Virus record (IMG/VR): IMGVR_UViG_3300034198_025142
Location: 1 to 36,065 of that record
DNA length: 36,065 bases
Origin: a virus
Reading direction: 5' to 3' (one strand)
In this document: positions 18,501 to 26,325 of the stretch, piece after piece
How positions within the stretch are numbered: the stretch's first letter is position 1
Layout: each line of letters opens with the position of its first letter
Made by a program: the position numbers and the translations under genes
The notes under the pieces: model-generated
Database searches by the model: none
Seen by the model: the letters and a program-made list of their open reading frames with translations, nothing else
Told to the model about the DNA's origin: nothing

Positions 18501-20651
18501 TATGCTTTCTTTAGAATCATTTGTGTTTATTATCTTTTCTATGAAATCATAAAACTTAGCAACATCAGGAAATCCTGTTTTTATATTCTTTATCTTTATG
18601 AATTGATAGCTCTTTAAATATTCAGGAAAATAATCATTTAACAATCCACCATTATCAGCATGCTCGTTTCCTATTTTTATCTTTTGTTCGTCAGGCTCGT
18701 TTACTTCCGACAGAGGTTCAGAGCTAGCTCCTGTAAAACTTATCTTAGACGGTTTCTTTGTTTTCTTGTAAGGAAGAGGAGATCCATAGTCAGTAACAAA
18801 AGATAATTCAAATTGAAGCTCGCTTAATGGCTTATCGAATTTAGTTTTATATCTTACCGAAAAATCCTCTAAAGCTTTTAAGAAATCGTATCCGTATGAA
18901 TCATATGTATATGATGTTCCAGTTAAAGCTAATTCTAATGGGCTTTTAAAAACCCTTGCATTTATATCTAAACTTGCATTACCCTGACCATAAACATCAG
19001 AAGTAGCCGTGCTAGAAGGAATAAAAGATTTTTCAACATCCTCTATAGAAACAGGAACTCCTTTTTTCTGAGATAATAAAGCTATCGCTGCATCTAATAG
19101 ATCCTGTGTTTCTTGTATTTTATTCTCTATAATAGATATGAAATTACCTTCAATCATTATAGATCTTATATCTTCTACATTTTCCTTAAATTTAGTAATA
19201 CCCTCAGTAACTGGCCAAGATTGTGATTGATCGTTATATATTATAGGGGATAATCCAGCATCTATTTGATTGTTAAAAAGTATTTCAAGATCACCATCGC
19301 TTAATTCCGTATCATAAACATCCAAGAGAAAAAGATTCTCAGTAAATATATTATTGTTATTAAGGAATACAGTCTTATCGTTATTATAATTTTGTATTTG
19401 ATTTATTAACTCCTTTTGATAGATTAAAATTTGATCGTTATAAGTTAATATTGATATACCTATTTGAAAATCAGATGGATCACCTCCTTCGTTGACAGGT
19501 ACTCTTGATATCCAATTATCATATAAGGATTTTTGATACTCGTATACTGCTTCATAATGATAAAGTATCTCTTCGAGATTTCTCTCTATCATCTGCCATC
19601 TCGCCAATAGCTTTACATCATCTTCTAATTTTTTACCCTTCTCTAAGGCAGAATTAACACAAGCATCTATAGCATCTACATCAACAGTTGGAGGCTCAGG
19701 ATTATTTACTTCCTCTCTTTTAAATTCATAAACGGGAGGATCGCAAAATTCATCTATAACATCATCAAAACTAGATTTAGTTAAAATAGGATCTCCTGTT
19801 ATAGGATCTTCGGGTATTCCTGGCAGACAGTCGTCGTCTATTATTGGATCGTCTCCGTCCGGGTAAAAATTAGCATCAAATCCATCTATTCTTTCGGATT
19901 GTGTATTTTCATCAATATCCTTAAAATCACAAGGATTTGAATTTTTATTCTGGTCCTTTAATAGGCTATTTATTTTCTTTAAAGCACCATCTAAATTTAT
20001 CTCGTCCCCTCCGATCTTAACATGTACTATCTGAGTTTTATTCATTATGAATTCTAAAGGGATTTCAAATCCCAATATTTTCATCTTTCTTTTTTTTCTA
20101 GATCCTGAATTAGATGGTTTTCCTAATAAAAGCGGATCCAGATTATCAAATATTTTTTCGTTTATTTTTTGTAAAAAATCCGGTTTTTTTCTCTTTAAAT
20201 ATTTAGTAATTCCTTCAGATGGTATTTTTTTAGAAAATCCTAAATCTCTACCACCCGAAATTTTTACACCAAGATCATTTTCTGAAATAGGAGAGTTATT
20301 TTTATATTCATCAGACTTTAAAAGATCGTTATATAATTTAGAATCTTCTCTTTTTAAGGATTCCATTAATATTCTACTATATAAATCGTCCCCCTCGTGT
20401 TTACAAGCAAGATCCTCTATTTCTTTAATAGGTATAGGAAGAGGTTGTGGCTTTAAACTTTGTATTATAGAATCAACCTCCTTTTGGCTTTTTTCTAATT
20501 CTTTATCAAATCCCTCTTTTGATTGTAAATCTTCGTATGGTATGTTAAAATCCTGCCCTCCTGATATTATACTTAATATCTCCTCAGTGGACATTTTTGA
20601 AAAATCCTTTCCTAATAAATCATCTATTCTAGATCCTATATCTTCCGCCAT
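15549..20651 (-). CDS. Giant virion-associated protein of unknown fold (1700 aa)
   Basis: I do not recognise its family. It begins with an acidic, Ser-rich N-terminus (SRIDDLLGKDF), has an acidic Pro-rich stretch near 240-320, and long helices at about 340-530. A Cys-rich segment at about 885-935 (CPPVCCGEAG, then CPTMFQRCWWKQFC) could bind metal. Residues about 960-1040 form an unusual Pro- and Ile-rich hydrophobic stretch (IPLPMIWTIVPPILIPLPF), followed by GILVIFIPFIGG, which could insert in a membrane. A Lys/Glu coiled coil lies near 1120-1150. The last residues pair aromatic helices with a charged end. It lies directly after the gp5-like spike gene and before the S1 gene, so a baseplate or tail-hub role is inferred. 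Tape measure is unlikely, since continuous heptads are lacking. Confidence 0.7.
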   Translation of the reverse strand: MAEDIGSRIDDLLGKDFSKMSTEEILSIISGGQDFNIPYEDLQSKEGFDKELEKSQKEVDSIIQSLKPQPLPIPIKEIEDLACKHEGDDLYSRILMESLKREDSKLYNDLLKSDEYKNNSPISENDLGVKISGGRDLGFSKKIPSEGITKYLKRKKPDFLQKINEKIFDNLDPLLLGKPSNSGSRKKRKMKILGFEIPLEFIMNKTQIVHVKIGGDEINLDGALKKINSLLKDQNKNSNPCDFKDIDENTQSERIDGFDANFYPDGDDPIIDDDCLPGIPEDPITGDPILTKSSFDDVIDEFCDPPVYEFKREEVNNPEPPTVDVDAIDACVNSALEKGKKLEDDVKLLARWQMIERNLEEILYHYEAVYEYQKSLYDNWISRVPVNEGGDPSDFQIGISILTYNDQILIYQKELINQIQNYNNDKTVFLNNNNIFTENLFLLDVYDTELSDGDLEILFNNQIDAGLSPIIYNDQSQSWPVTEGITKFKENVEDIRSIMIEGNFISIIENKIQETQDLLDAAIALLSQKKGVPVSIEDVEKSFIPSSTATSDVYGQGNASLDINARVFKSPLELALTGTSYTYDSYGYDFLKALEDFSVRYKTKFDKPLSELQFELSFVTDYGSPLPYKKTKKPSKISFTGASSEPLSEVNEPDEQKIKIGNEHADNGGLLNDYFPEYLKSYQFIKIKNIKTGFPDVAKFYDFIEKIINTNDSKESIIAKIVEDRGILYGNLIEKSSSNWLFFTAEERGDNDARDPSKARPAGFTDGGEPTPVFTDFYSNFKTKWNSKYLENKNSYIKPALENLKTQARKAGEGLAKTLPASDVIGIRITENYFDIKKKYEQIKEIMLLSAQKIDEINESLSPDNVGKRFSDIKCAGADSPPAEDDKENCPPVCCGEAGSDFENGNYLMSSPPSSDCPTMFQRCWWKQFCKDITKVGLLPYPNGLPPIEDPKYFLAQGPSVRLGLKYWPVGYLPPAFIPIPFPNPIDGNPYIRIPLPMIWTIVPPILIPLPFNLGILVIFIPFIGGFMPTPLVYIKEFITGSSLFLTGIRGPRFIPRKSDPVVKDPMEKIKQAISFGIPDKLIPLPGFGLDNLDSSDRVLNDIKANITKIFDSVPPPGNTQALRDLQAKERDLKKRIRDKEKEHKKKSALLDEPKPDISEETAALKEIVKQRKDSLKVLIKNYLNDSIPDPKSIYFPKDKDKLKIDIPGIIKSLRILKEMRASLVPIDCPDFINFKDEMREVLKLMRIVCPPKYLVQNFEVSNSSKIFMRKDKDPRLMTDDEFSDLVKQIRGVSLVITKVILWGNKFSVIKKVREGAFSPIENSEYEGVFKFPEIKITNSAPKALKFLKKRNPIIEAIKIRIMEGLSKIEYTPEDFSRYVRYEGENPILVIRVKDLKKLVSKKLGLSRIGPFDPVRPLDTEEPLISNFPYPKGPLSCLGSLNGGFGNAVAAFELPTVFPLKQDSLTQIPGLGGIIQVTIPGSKIKSFLAEALIKSLDAGALEAAFPEINDVNSPKFLNLEPNDIQKLSKTLVTNLISPESPDIPPFLNILKVPVFPPARPTDMIEQALIGLGAPPPARIVYSLFWIYFKSLPKTPLGDKIVLPKITASSELLARIPWPLAVLIGRNVLNILNPIAMNDDHPVWRRMSLKNTYYVVYIDEFLRSAADVSGLFKFFLGSADPVYPIPELQSELKKAFNLKKY

Positions 20652-20652
20652 A

Positions 20653-21567
20653 TTACACTCCTATTATTCCGCTAGTACCGGAAGTACCACTAGTTCCAGA
20701 TGTTCCAGCTGTACCAGCAGTTCCTGTATTAGGTATACCTATAGGAGAATTTGCGTCAAGAGGTACTGCTGGAAATTCTGGTGCATTCTCCCTAGTAACT
20801 CTTACCGTTTGACTTGTAGCTAATTGTTCAAAGCTAGATGCTAGGGTGGAATTAACCCCGGGGGTTGCCGGCATTTTACTATCTATTGATATAGCTAATT
20901 TTTTTAGAAAATCCCATAGTGGCTCTGCGCAAACTGCAGAAAACAAAGGAGAGTGTCCAAGATTAGTAGTTTTACCATCCATCCAAACTTCCTCTGAACT
21001 GTGCTTTATTCTTGTTACTGCAGTGTTCTCTATTTCCTGATCTGCATACTTAGTTATTTTTCCTCCTTTTAATTCTATCGAAGCTGTATCATCCGCATGA
21101 GTTATTAGTATAGAGTTATCATTTCTTATAATAATCTTAGATTCCTTTAAATCTATTACTAGTCCTTTCTCTACTGTATAATACATTTTAAGCCTCTCTA
21201 TACCGTCGTATATTAAAGAATGAGCACCATCATAACTATTCCTGATCTCATCTATTAAGTCAGGTGATAACTCCTGTACAGCTTTATATTCAGGACTATA
21301 GTAGTTGCCATTATTAAATTGGACATGTACAACAGATCCAAGTTTAGGAACAGATATTCTTCCAGATCCTCCTCCTAGACCGTAGCTCTGCTCTAATCTT
21401 TGGTAAGACCAAGGAAGCTCAGTATCAGCCAAATCATCAAAAATCCCAAAAATTCTAACCTTGGCTCTTCCCTTGAATTCAGGATCCTTATTGTCTACTA
21501 CAACACCAAGATAGTGTGATATCTCCGTATTAGGCTTTTCTAATTTATTTCTGTCTATTAATCCCAT
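20653..21567 (-). CDS. Baseplate spike protein, gp5-like OB fold without lysozyme (304 aa)
   Basis: Residues about 19-56 (YLGVVVDNKDPEFKGRAKVR, then IFGIFDD and LPWSYQ) match the OB-fold of T4 gp5 and VgrG-type spike proteins. A beta-rich middle at about 130-205 (KGLVIDLKESKIIIRNDNSI) resembles the start of a spike prism. T4 gp5 has a lysozyme domain in the middle; none is seen here, and the protein is roughly half the length of T4 gp5. The C-terminus ends in a GTAGTAGTSGTSGTSGTSG tail. The spike would sit at the tail tip under the hub and pierce the envelope. The next gene starts one base after its stop, and it follows the repeat-tailed structural gene, as expected for a hub cluster. Confidence 0.8.
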   Translation of the reverse strand: MGLIDRNKLEKPNTEISHYLGVVVDNKDPEFKGRAKVRIFGIFDDLADTELPWSYQRLEQSYGLGGGSGRISVPKLGSVVHVQFNNGNYYSPEYKAVQELSPDLIDEIRNSYDGAHSLIYDGIERLKMYYTVEKGLVIDLKESKIIIRNDNSILITHADDTASIELKGGKITKYADQEIENTAVTRIKHSSEEVWMDGKTTNLGHSPLFSAVCAEPLWDFLKKLAISIDSKMPATPGVNSTLASSFEQLATSQTVRVTRENAPEFPAVPLDANSPIGIPNTGTAGTAGTSGTSGTSGTSGIIGV

Positions 21568-21589
21568 TTGTAATTATACCTAAATATTA

Positions 21590-24076
21590 CTAATTGTTTT
21601 CATTTTTTGAACCAGGATATACTCTTCCTATATTAGCTACATTAATAGGTCTGTTCGAAATATTGTATTGATCATCATTTATAGATTCGTAATTTCTTCC
21701 TGGAGTCCCTAAATCTCTTCCTGGTACATTTCTATAAACATCCTCATTCAAAGAGCTATTCATTCTTATAGAATCCTCATAAGCAGTATCATTAACACTA
21801 GGGTAAACATTCTTTGATTCTTTGTATACTTCGCCTAAGGATTCATCTTTTAATTCTATATTTTCCTTATAGACCTTTTCATTTACCTCTGGATACTTAT
21901 TTGTTGTATCCGGGTAAACGTCCCCGATATTTTCGTTTAAAGTGGAAACCTGCGGATCCTCGTATTCCTTCTCACTTATATTACCATAATTGCTACTAGC
22001 ATCTGGATAAACCTTACCTATGTCGTTTGTTTCTATTGATTGTGAATCAGGATAAACATCCTCGTTTACAGGAGGATATTGTCTATTAGGTAATCCTAGA
22101 TCAGCTCCCGGGTTAGTTGGATAAGCATCATCATTAGGTTCAGGATATACTCTATTAGGTACTCCTAGACTAGATCCAGGAACATCGTTGTATTCATCTC
22201 CGTTTGCTACAGGATATTGTCTATTAGGTAATCCTGAGTCTGGTCCAGGATTTGTGAGATAAACGTCTCCTTTTACTAATGGATAAACCCTACCAGGAAC
22301 TCCTGAATCAGATCCAGGTACATTCTTATATTCATCACCCCCTGGCTTAGGATATTGCCTATCTGGTAATCCTAAATCAGATCCTGGATTATTTGCATAA
22401 ACATCACCACTAGCTGTACCAGGAGTACCAGGAGTACCGCTGTAAGCAGTACCTAGATTTTGTTGGGATGCACCAGGCACTCCTTTATATTCATCAACAT
22501 CCTCACTAATTTCCGGATATTGTCTTTGTCCAGGACCTCCTAATCCTTGAGCTTGTGGACCATTATCTTCAAAAGGATTGGGTATTCCTGCTTTTAAAGT
22601 ATTAACTAGGGATTGTGCACTTCTTGCTGCTGCTCCTGGATTTAATCCCCCTAATCCATAAATATTACCTAGTAAAGCTCCTTGCAATACCTGTACTCCT
22701 TGATCCTTAAGATCAGCAACACTATTTGTTATAAAATTAGAAGCCATCTGAGCAAAATATTCTGCTGGATTTGGTTCACTTGAAAAATCAACAGATGCTA
22801 TACCCGATGATTTGTCATAATCATAATTAACATAATTACCTCCTGTACCCCCTGCTAAAGAGCCCCAAACATCAGCTAGGACCATAGATTTTATATTATC
22901 GTCCTTTTGCATTATATCAGCTAGGGAATTAAATTGTATTTTATAATCTTTAACCCTACCTACGTGTATTTTAAACTTATTTGTAACTGCGGATCCCCCT
23001 TTATTGTCTATCGTGGCAAAAGATGGGTAGGATTCATCAAAATCAAATTCACATTGATCAAACTGATAAAGAAAAGCATATGGACCTAACTCGTAAGATC
23101 CGTATTGGTCTTCGTCCTGGTTTGTAGATTTCTGTAATAATCCAGCAGCATTATCCAATAATCCAGTTTGTGTATTGAAGCTATCTAGAAAATTAGCACC
23201 TTGGGCTACTGATGGTATAGAGAAAGGATTTAATACATCGTTTATCCCGTATGATAATTGTACATTTCTAATCTCAGATACTACTAACCACATTCTAAAT
23301 TTTCTAAGATTCTCAGGGAGCATTACTCTATGATAGGTATAATCATATATTGCTTTTCTATATAGCTCCGCTAATGCAAATATCCTCATATCAATAGACT
23401 CCAGACATTCTATATTTAAAGTACCCATTCTTTGAGGCTTTCCCCCAGGTTTATGTAAATTCTTTATATCAACTTTTAATAGCTGATCTAGACCGCTTAT
23501 AGATTGGAAATAATAGGGACATTTTTCGTTTATGAATCTTAATCCCTTTTTAAATGCCTCCAGCATTTCTTTTCTTTTAGTAGATCTTTGAGCTAAGAAA
23601 TTCTGAGCTCCCATGTATCCTACTCCCCCGCCATTTATATTAAAAAATCCTTGCTCGGCTCTAGAATTTATTCTGGATTTACTTCCATAGAAAAAATCAG
23701 TAGTAGTTGAGAAGTTAAAGTTTGAAGCATCAACTCCAGCATTCTTTATTGCATCAGCTTGTTGTTGAGCAGATCCACCTGCCTGAAAATTTGCAGATGC
23801 TAAAGAAGAAGCCGATTCTGTATCCTCTGCAGATGCAGATTTAAAAAGTGGAGAGGGTGCAAGAAAAGTCTCTGGATCCATCTCCGAACTCTCCGCAAAA
23901 TCGAAAATAAATCTAAAATGTAAATAAGTAGGATCCTCTTTTTTACCATATTTCGTAGATGATATACCCTTTAACCAAGTTTCCCTCTTCGAGTCTATTT
24001 TTCTTTTAAGTGCCTTGCCATTAGGAAGAACCTTGTCTCCTAATGATCCTCCGAAATCCGATAAAAAATCTGCCAT
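21590..24076 (-). CDS. Tail-tube or hub associated structural protein with repeat tail (828 aa)
   Basis: The first 520 residues look globular: TYLHFRFIFDF near 50-60, a helix NEKCPYYFQSISGLDQLLKV near 180-200, and MLPENLRKFRMWLVVSEIRN near 250-270, which recalls tube-fold tail proteins (gp54/gp48 type). An Ala/Gly/Gln-rich linker lies near 90-120. From about residue 558 to the end the chain is a run of 23-residue units of the form D-x-Y-x-x-x-P-G-x-D-x-G-x-P-x-R-x-Y-P, which become longer and more degenerate toward the end. The repeats look extended and are probably flexible or exposed. It lies between the hub-like gene (5-base gap) and the gp5-like spike gene. The exact counterpart in T4 is uncertain. 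Confidence 0.7.
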   Translation of the reverse strand: MADFLSDFGGSLGDKVLPNGKALKRKIDSKRETWLKGISSTKYGKKEDPTYLHFRFIFDFAESSEMDPETFLAPSPLFKSASAEDTESASSLASANFQAGGSAQQQADAIKNAGVDASNFNFSTTTDFFYGSKSRINSRAEQGFFNINGGGVGYMGAQNFLAQRSTKRKEMLEAFKKGLRFINEKCPYYFQSISGLDQLLKVDIKNLHKPGGKPQRMGTLNIECLESIDMRIFALAELYRKAIYDYTYHRVMLPENLRKFRMWLVVSEIRNVQLSYGINDVLNPFSIPSVAQGANFLDSFNTQTGLLDNAAGLLQKSTNQDEDQYGSYELGPYAFLYQFDQCEFDFDESYPSFATIDNKGGSAVTNKFKIHVGRVKDYKIQFNSLADIMQKDDNIKSMVLADVWGSLAGGTGGNYVNYDYDKSSGIASVDFSSEPNPAEYFAQMASNFITNSVADLKDQGVQVLQGALLGNIYGLGGLNPGAAARSAQSLVNTLKAGIPNPFEDNGPQAQGLGGPGQRQYPEISEDVDEYKGVPGASQQNLGTAYSGTPGTPGTASGDVYANNPGSDLGLPDRQYPKPGGDEYKNVPGSDSGVPGRVYPLVKGDVYLTNPGPDSGLPNRQYPVANGDEYNDVPGSSLGVPNRVYPEPNDDAYPTNPGADLGLPNRQYPPVNEDVYPDSQSIETNDIGKVYPDASSNYGNISEKEYEDPQVSTLNENIGDVYPDTTNKYPEVNEKVYKENIELKDESLGEVYKESKNVYPSVNDTAYEDSIRMNSSLNEDVYRNVPGRDLGTPGRNYESINDDQYNISNRPINVANIGRVYPGSKNENN
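21593..22405 (-). repeat. Tandem 23-residue (69-base) coding repeats
   Basis: Five near-perfect 23-residue units come first (residues 558-672), starting DVYANNPGSDLGLPDRQYP and alternating two variants (NNPGxDxGLPxRQYP and NVPGxDxGVPxRVYP). They are followed by about four divergent units of 15-31 residues, one more regular 23-mer (DVYRNVPGRDLGTPGRNY) and a final partial unit. The even/odd alternation suggests duplication of a 46-residue pair. Upstream, about residues 525-557 hold a degenerate copy with GTPGTPGTA. Confidence 0.85.
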
Positions 24077-24081
24077 ATCTT

Positions 24082-25704
24082 TTAAGTATTATATATGTCG
24101 CTTTTAAGCCTTTGTGTGTTTTCTTGAACATTAAACGAAACATTTTTAGCTAAATCATTAAAGTCAGCATCAAATATCTTAGGATCTAGAGATACAGGCT
24201 CTGATGCAAGACCAGGATTAAGTGCCCATTGTTTTTTTCCTAATATCATCGACTGATATATTCCCGTTCCATCATACTCTATATTAAATCCAAGAACTAC
24301 ATAATTACCAGAAAGAAAAGCATTTATATTTCTTTTATCCGCTGAATTAGAAAGTGTAGATTTTTCACCTGCAACAGGGTTATAACTAGATGCTGAAGCG
24401 TCTGTCGTACTACCCTCTGAAAATATAGCTACCGGTAAATTTTGTCCTCTATACAGGAAAGGAGTCCATGCTCTGTTTTTAACCTTAAGTATTATTTTAT
24501 ATGAATCGTTTCTATTTAAAATATTTTGAGCAGATGCCTGTTGAAAATTTTCATGAACATTGTCAAAATAAATCGTTCCTACATAAGTCTTCTTTATTTC
24601 CTCTTTATAAATATCTTCACCTAGTCTTCCTTTGTTTATTGTGTCCCTAGATCCCAAATTTTTATTAGTAACAGATTCTATATCATATTCTACAAACTTA
24701 TTCTTAGGTTTATCTGAAACAAGCTTACTATCATAGAATTGTATTTTTTGAAAATATCCAAGATCCTTATTTATGCTACCTGCATTTTGCTCTATAGACA
24801 TATCAGTAATAAACATAGGAGACTTACTAAACTGTGTAGAATTAGTTAAGATAAGGGGAAATTCAATCTCAAACGTCTCAGGCGCTCCTCCTCCCGGAAA
24901 AATGTCACCAAAGGAGTCAGCACCATATGCTACTCTCATATTTTCCAGCTTAGGATTTACATCATCAAATTGTTTTTTTAGATTTACTAAATTTATATTA
25001 TAATATTGGTCTATCCAACAATCAAAATAATCCTCCTCTCCTAGCCAAGAATTATTTACTATATCTCTTATTAAAGTTTGATAATCTAGGTTAGGAGATA
25101 ACCAATTCATCGTATCTTTAGTTTTGGTCTCATTAGAGGCATATCCTAGATTTAGATCTTCTGCTATTTTTAATAAGGCATCAGAGCTATTTCCATTAAA
25201 GCTTTTACAAATGTGCTTATATAACTTAGGTATTCTAACCTCAGCCATGATAGTATAACTTTGAAATTTACCTGTGGATGGAGTATAATCAGTATAAGGA
25301 CCTCCGTTAAAAGGTGAGATCACCTCATTGATAATAAAATCCATTCTTATTGGCTTAAACATTTCGCCTAAAGGTCTTATGTATATTGATACTATATCAC
25401 CGTCCTTAGGATAAGATGTTGATATAAATCTTTCATCCATAGTTGAAAATCTAAAAACAAGTTTAGGCTTAAATCCAGTAAGATCTAATTTAAAATATTC
25501 TATCCCTTCTATTATTTCGGTGTTTATTCTGATTAAAGGCTCAGCTTTACCAAAATATTTTTTCTGGACATTCCCTGATTTCTGGTCATTTAATTGTAAA
25601 TCCCCAGCTTGACTTGATGTATCAATCACACTAAGCTCGTCCAGAAATATATCAGGATTTCTGTACTGTAATATAGCTTTCCTTATATTTATTTCTGCTG
25701 GCAT
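24082..25704 (-). CDS. Baseplate hub protein, gp27 / gpD-like (540 aa)
   Basis: The layout fits a tail hub protein. An N-terminal beta domain (MDERFISTSYPKDGDIVSIY at about 89-108) is followed by an insertion region and the segment SSDALLKIAEDLNLGYASNE then YQTLIRDIVNNSWLGEEDYF (about 175-225). That resembles the hub helix-plus-strand unit of gp27 and gpD-like proteins, where a polypeptide reads local peptide geometry. A strongly Ser/Asp-rich linker lies near 425-455. The hub forms a trimer that joins tail tube and spike. Its gene sits just before the tube-associated gene and close to the gp5-like spike, the expected partners. It has no signal or membrane segment and starts with ATG after a leader lacking a Shine-Dalgarno motif. 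Confidence 0.65.
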   Translation of the reverse strand: MPAEINIRKAILQYRNPDIFLDELSVIDTSSQAGDLQLNDQKSGNVQKKYFGKAEPLIRINTEIIEGIEYFKLDLTGFKPKLVFRFSTMDERFISTSYPKDGDIVSIYIRPLGEMFKPIRMDFIINEVISPFNGGPYTDYTPSTGKFQSYTIMAEVRIPKLYKHICKSFNGNSSDALLKIAEDLNLGYASNETKTKDTMNWLSPNLDYQTLIRDIVNNSWLGEEDYFDCWIDQYYNINLVNLKKQFDDVNPKLENMRVAYGADSFGDIFPGGGAPETFEIEFPLILTNSTQFSKSPMFITDMSIEQNAGSINKDLGYFQKIQFYDSKLVSDKPKNKFVEYDIESVTNKNLGSRDTINKGRLGEDIYKEEIKKTYVGTIYFDNVHENFQQASAQNILNRNDSYKIILKVKNRAWTPFLYRGQNLPVAIFSEGSTTDASASSYNPVAGEKSTLSNSADKRNINAFLSGNYVVLGFNIEYDGTGIYQSMILGKKQWALNPGLASEPVSLDPKIFDADFNDLAKNVSFNVQENTQRLKSDIYNT

Positions 25705-25707
25705 CTA

Positions 25708-26313
25708 TTATCTTTTAAAAATGTTTTTCTGTGCTAATTTTGTTTTTATATCAGTTACTGATACATTCTTCTTGGATCTACTTTTACATTGACCTATATC
25801 TGGACCAAATATTAATCTTCCCTCGGTAACAAGAATTTGTTGTTGTCCTTCTTGTAATAAATTAGGAGGCAGTGGACTTCCAGCTAAATTGGAAACGTTC
25901 TTAGAATTAAGATATTCCAATCTATCTTTACTAACCTGAGATATTTTATCCTGTAATTCTTTCCTAAATGATCTTGCTTTTTGTTTCTGTGTTGTGATGG
26001 ATCTACCACTTTGAAATAAATCGTTTACCATTTGATCCCCCGGAATTAATAGTATTTCACCGGTATCCAAACTTAATGGATTTGATATATTATTAAGCTT
26101 AAGCATTGTTCCTAATCTAGAATAATCACCTAAGTATTGCATAGATACTAAATCAGGTCTCATTTTTGTTTCGTCGGTAACAAAAGCTATTGCTTTTATG
26201 GAATATTGTACATTTCTAACAGACCATGAAGGAGATACTAGATCCAGATATCTCTCCTCAGTATTAGGATTAGTAAAAAATGGCTTATCGTTTATAATAT
26301 CTATAGTTAGCAT
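25708..26313 (-). CDS. Baseplate wedge protein, gp53/LysM-like (201 aa)
   Basis: Residues about 52-95 (RPDLVSMQYLGDYSRLGTML, then NNISNPLSLDTGEILLIPGD) match the LysM-like fold found in T4 gp53 and in tail proteins of other contractile systems: a start residue pair after 'RPD', a helix and a closing 'G-x-x-L-x-I-P' strand. In T4, gp53 clamps adjoining wedges around the hub. The rest is helical and Lys/Gln-rich (RSFRKELQDKISQVSKDRLE), with a basic C-terminus ending NIFKR. The gene is 3 bases ahead of the gp27-like hub gene and 12 bases after the 636-aa protein gene. A LysM role in peptidoglycan binding is possible but less likely inside a baseplate operon. Confidence 0.7.
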   Translation of the reverse strand: MLTIDIINDKPFFTNPNTEERYLDLVSPSWSVRNVQYSIKAIAFVTDETKMRPDLVSMQYLGDYSRLGTMLKLNNISNPLSLDTGEILLIPGDQMVNDLFQSGRSITTQKQKARSFRKELQDKISQVSKDRLEYLNSKNVSNLAGSPLPPNLLQEGQQQILVTEGRLIFGPDIGQCKSRSKKNVSVTDIKTKLAQKNIFKR

Positions 26314-26325
26314 AATGATTAATTT

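Noticed and set aside
15549-20651. Tape measure protein
   Set aside because: The giant protein has Pro-rich, Cys-rich and globular parts and only short coiled coils, unlike a tape measure, and it sits by the spike gene.
20047-20823. 258-codon open frame on the plus strand
   Set aside because: It lies antisense to the start of the 1700-aa gene and the end of the spike gene, and its translation is Ser/Ile/Phe-rich low-complexity sequence with no domain, as expected for a shadow frame in AT-rich DNA.
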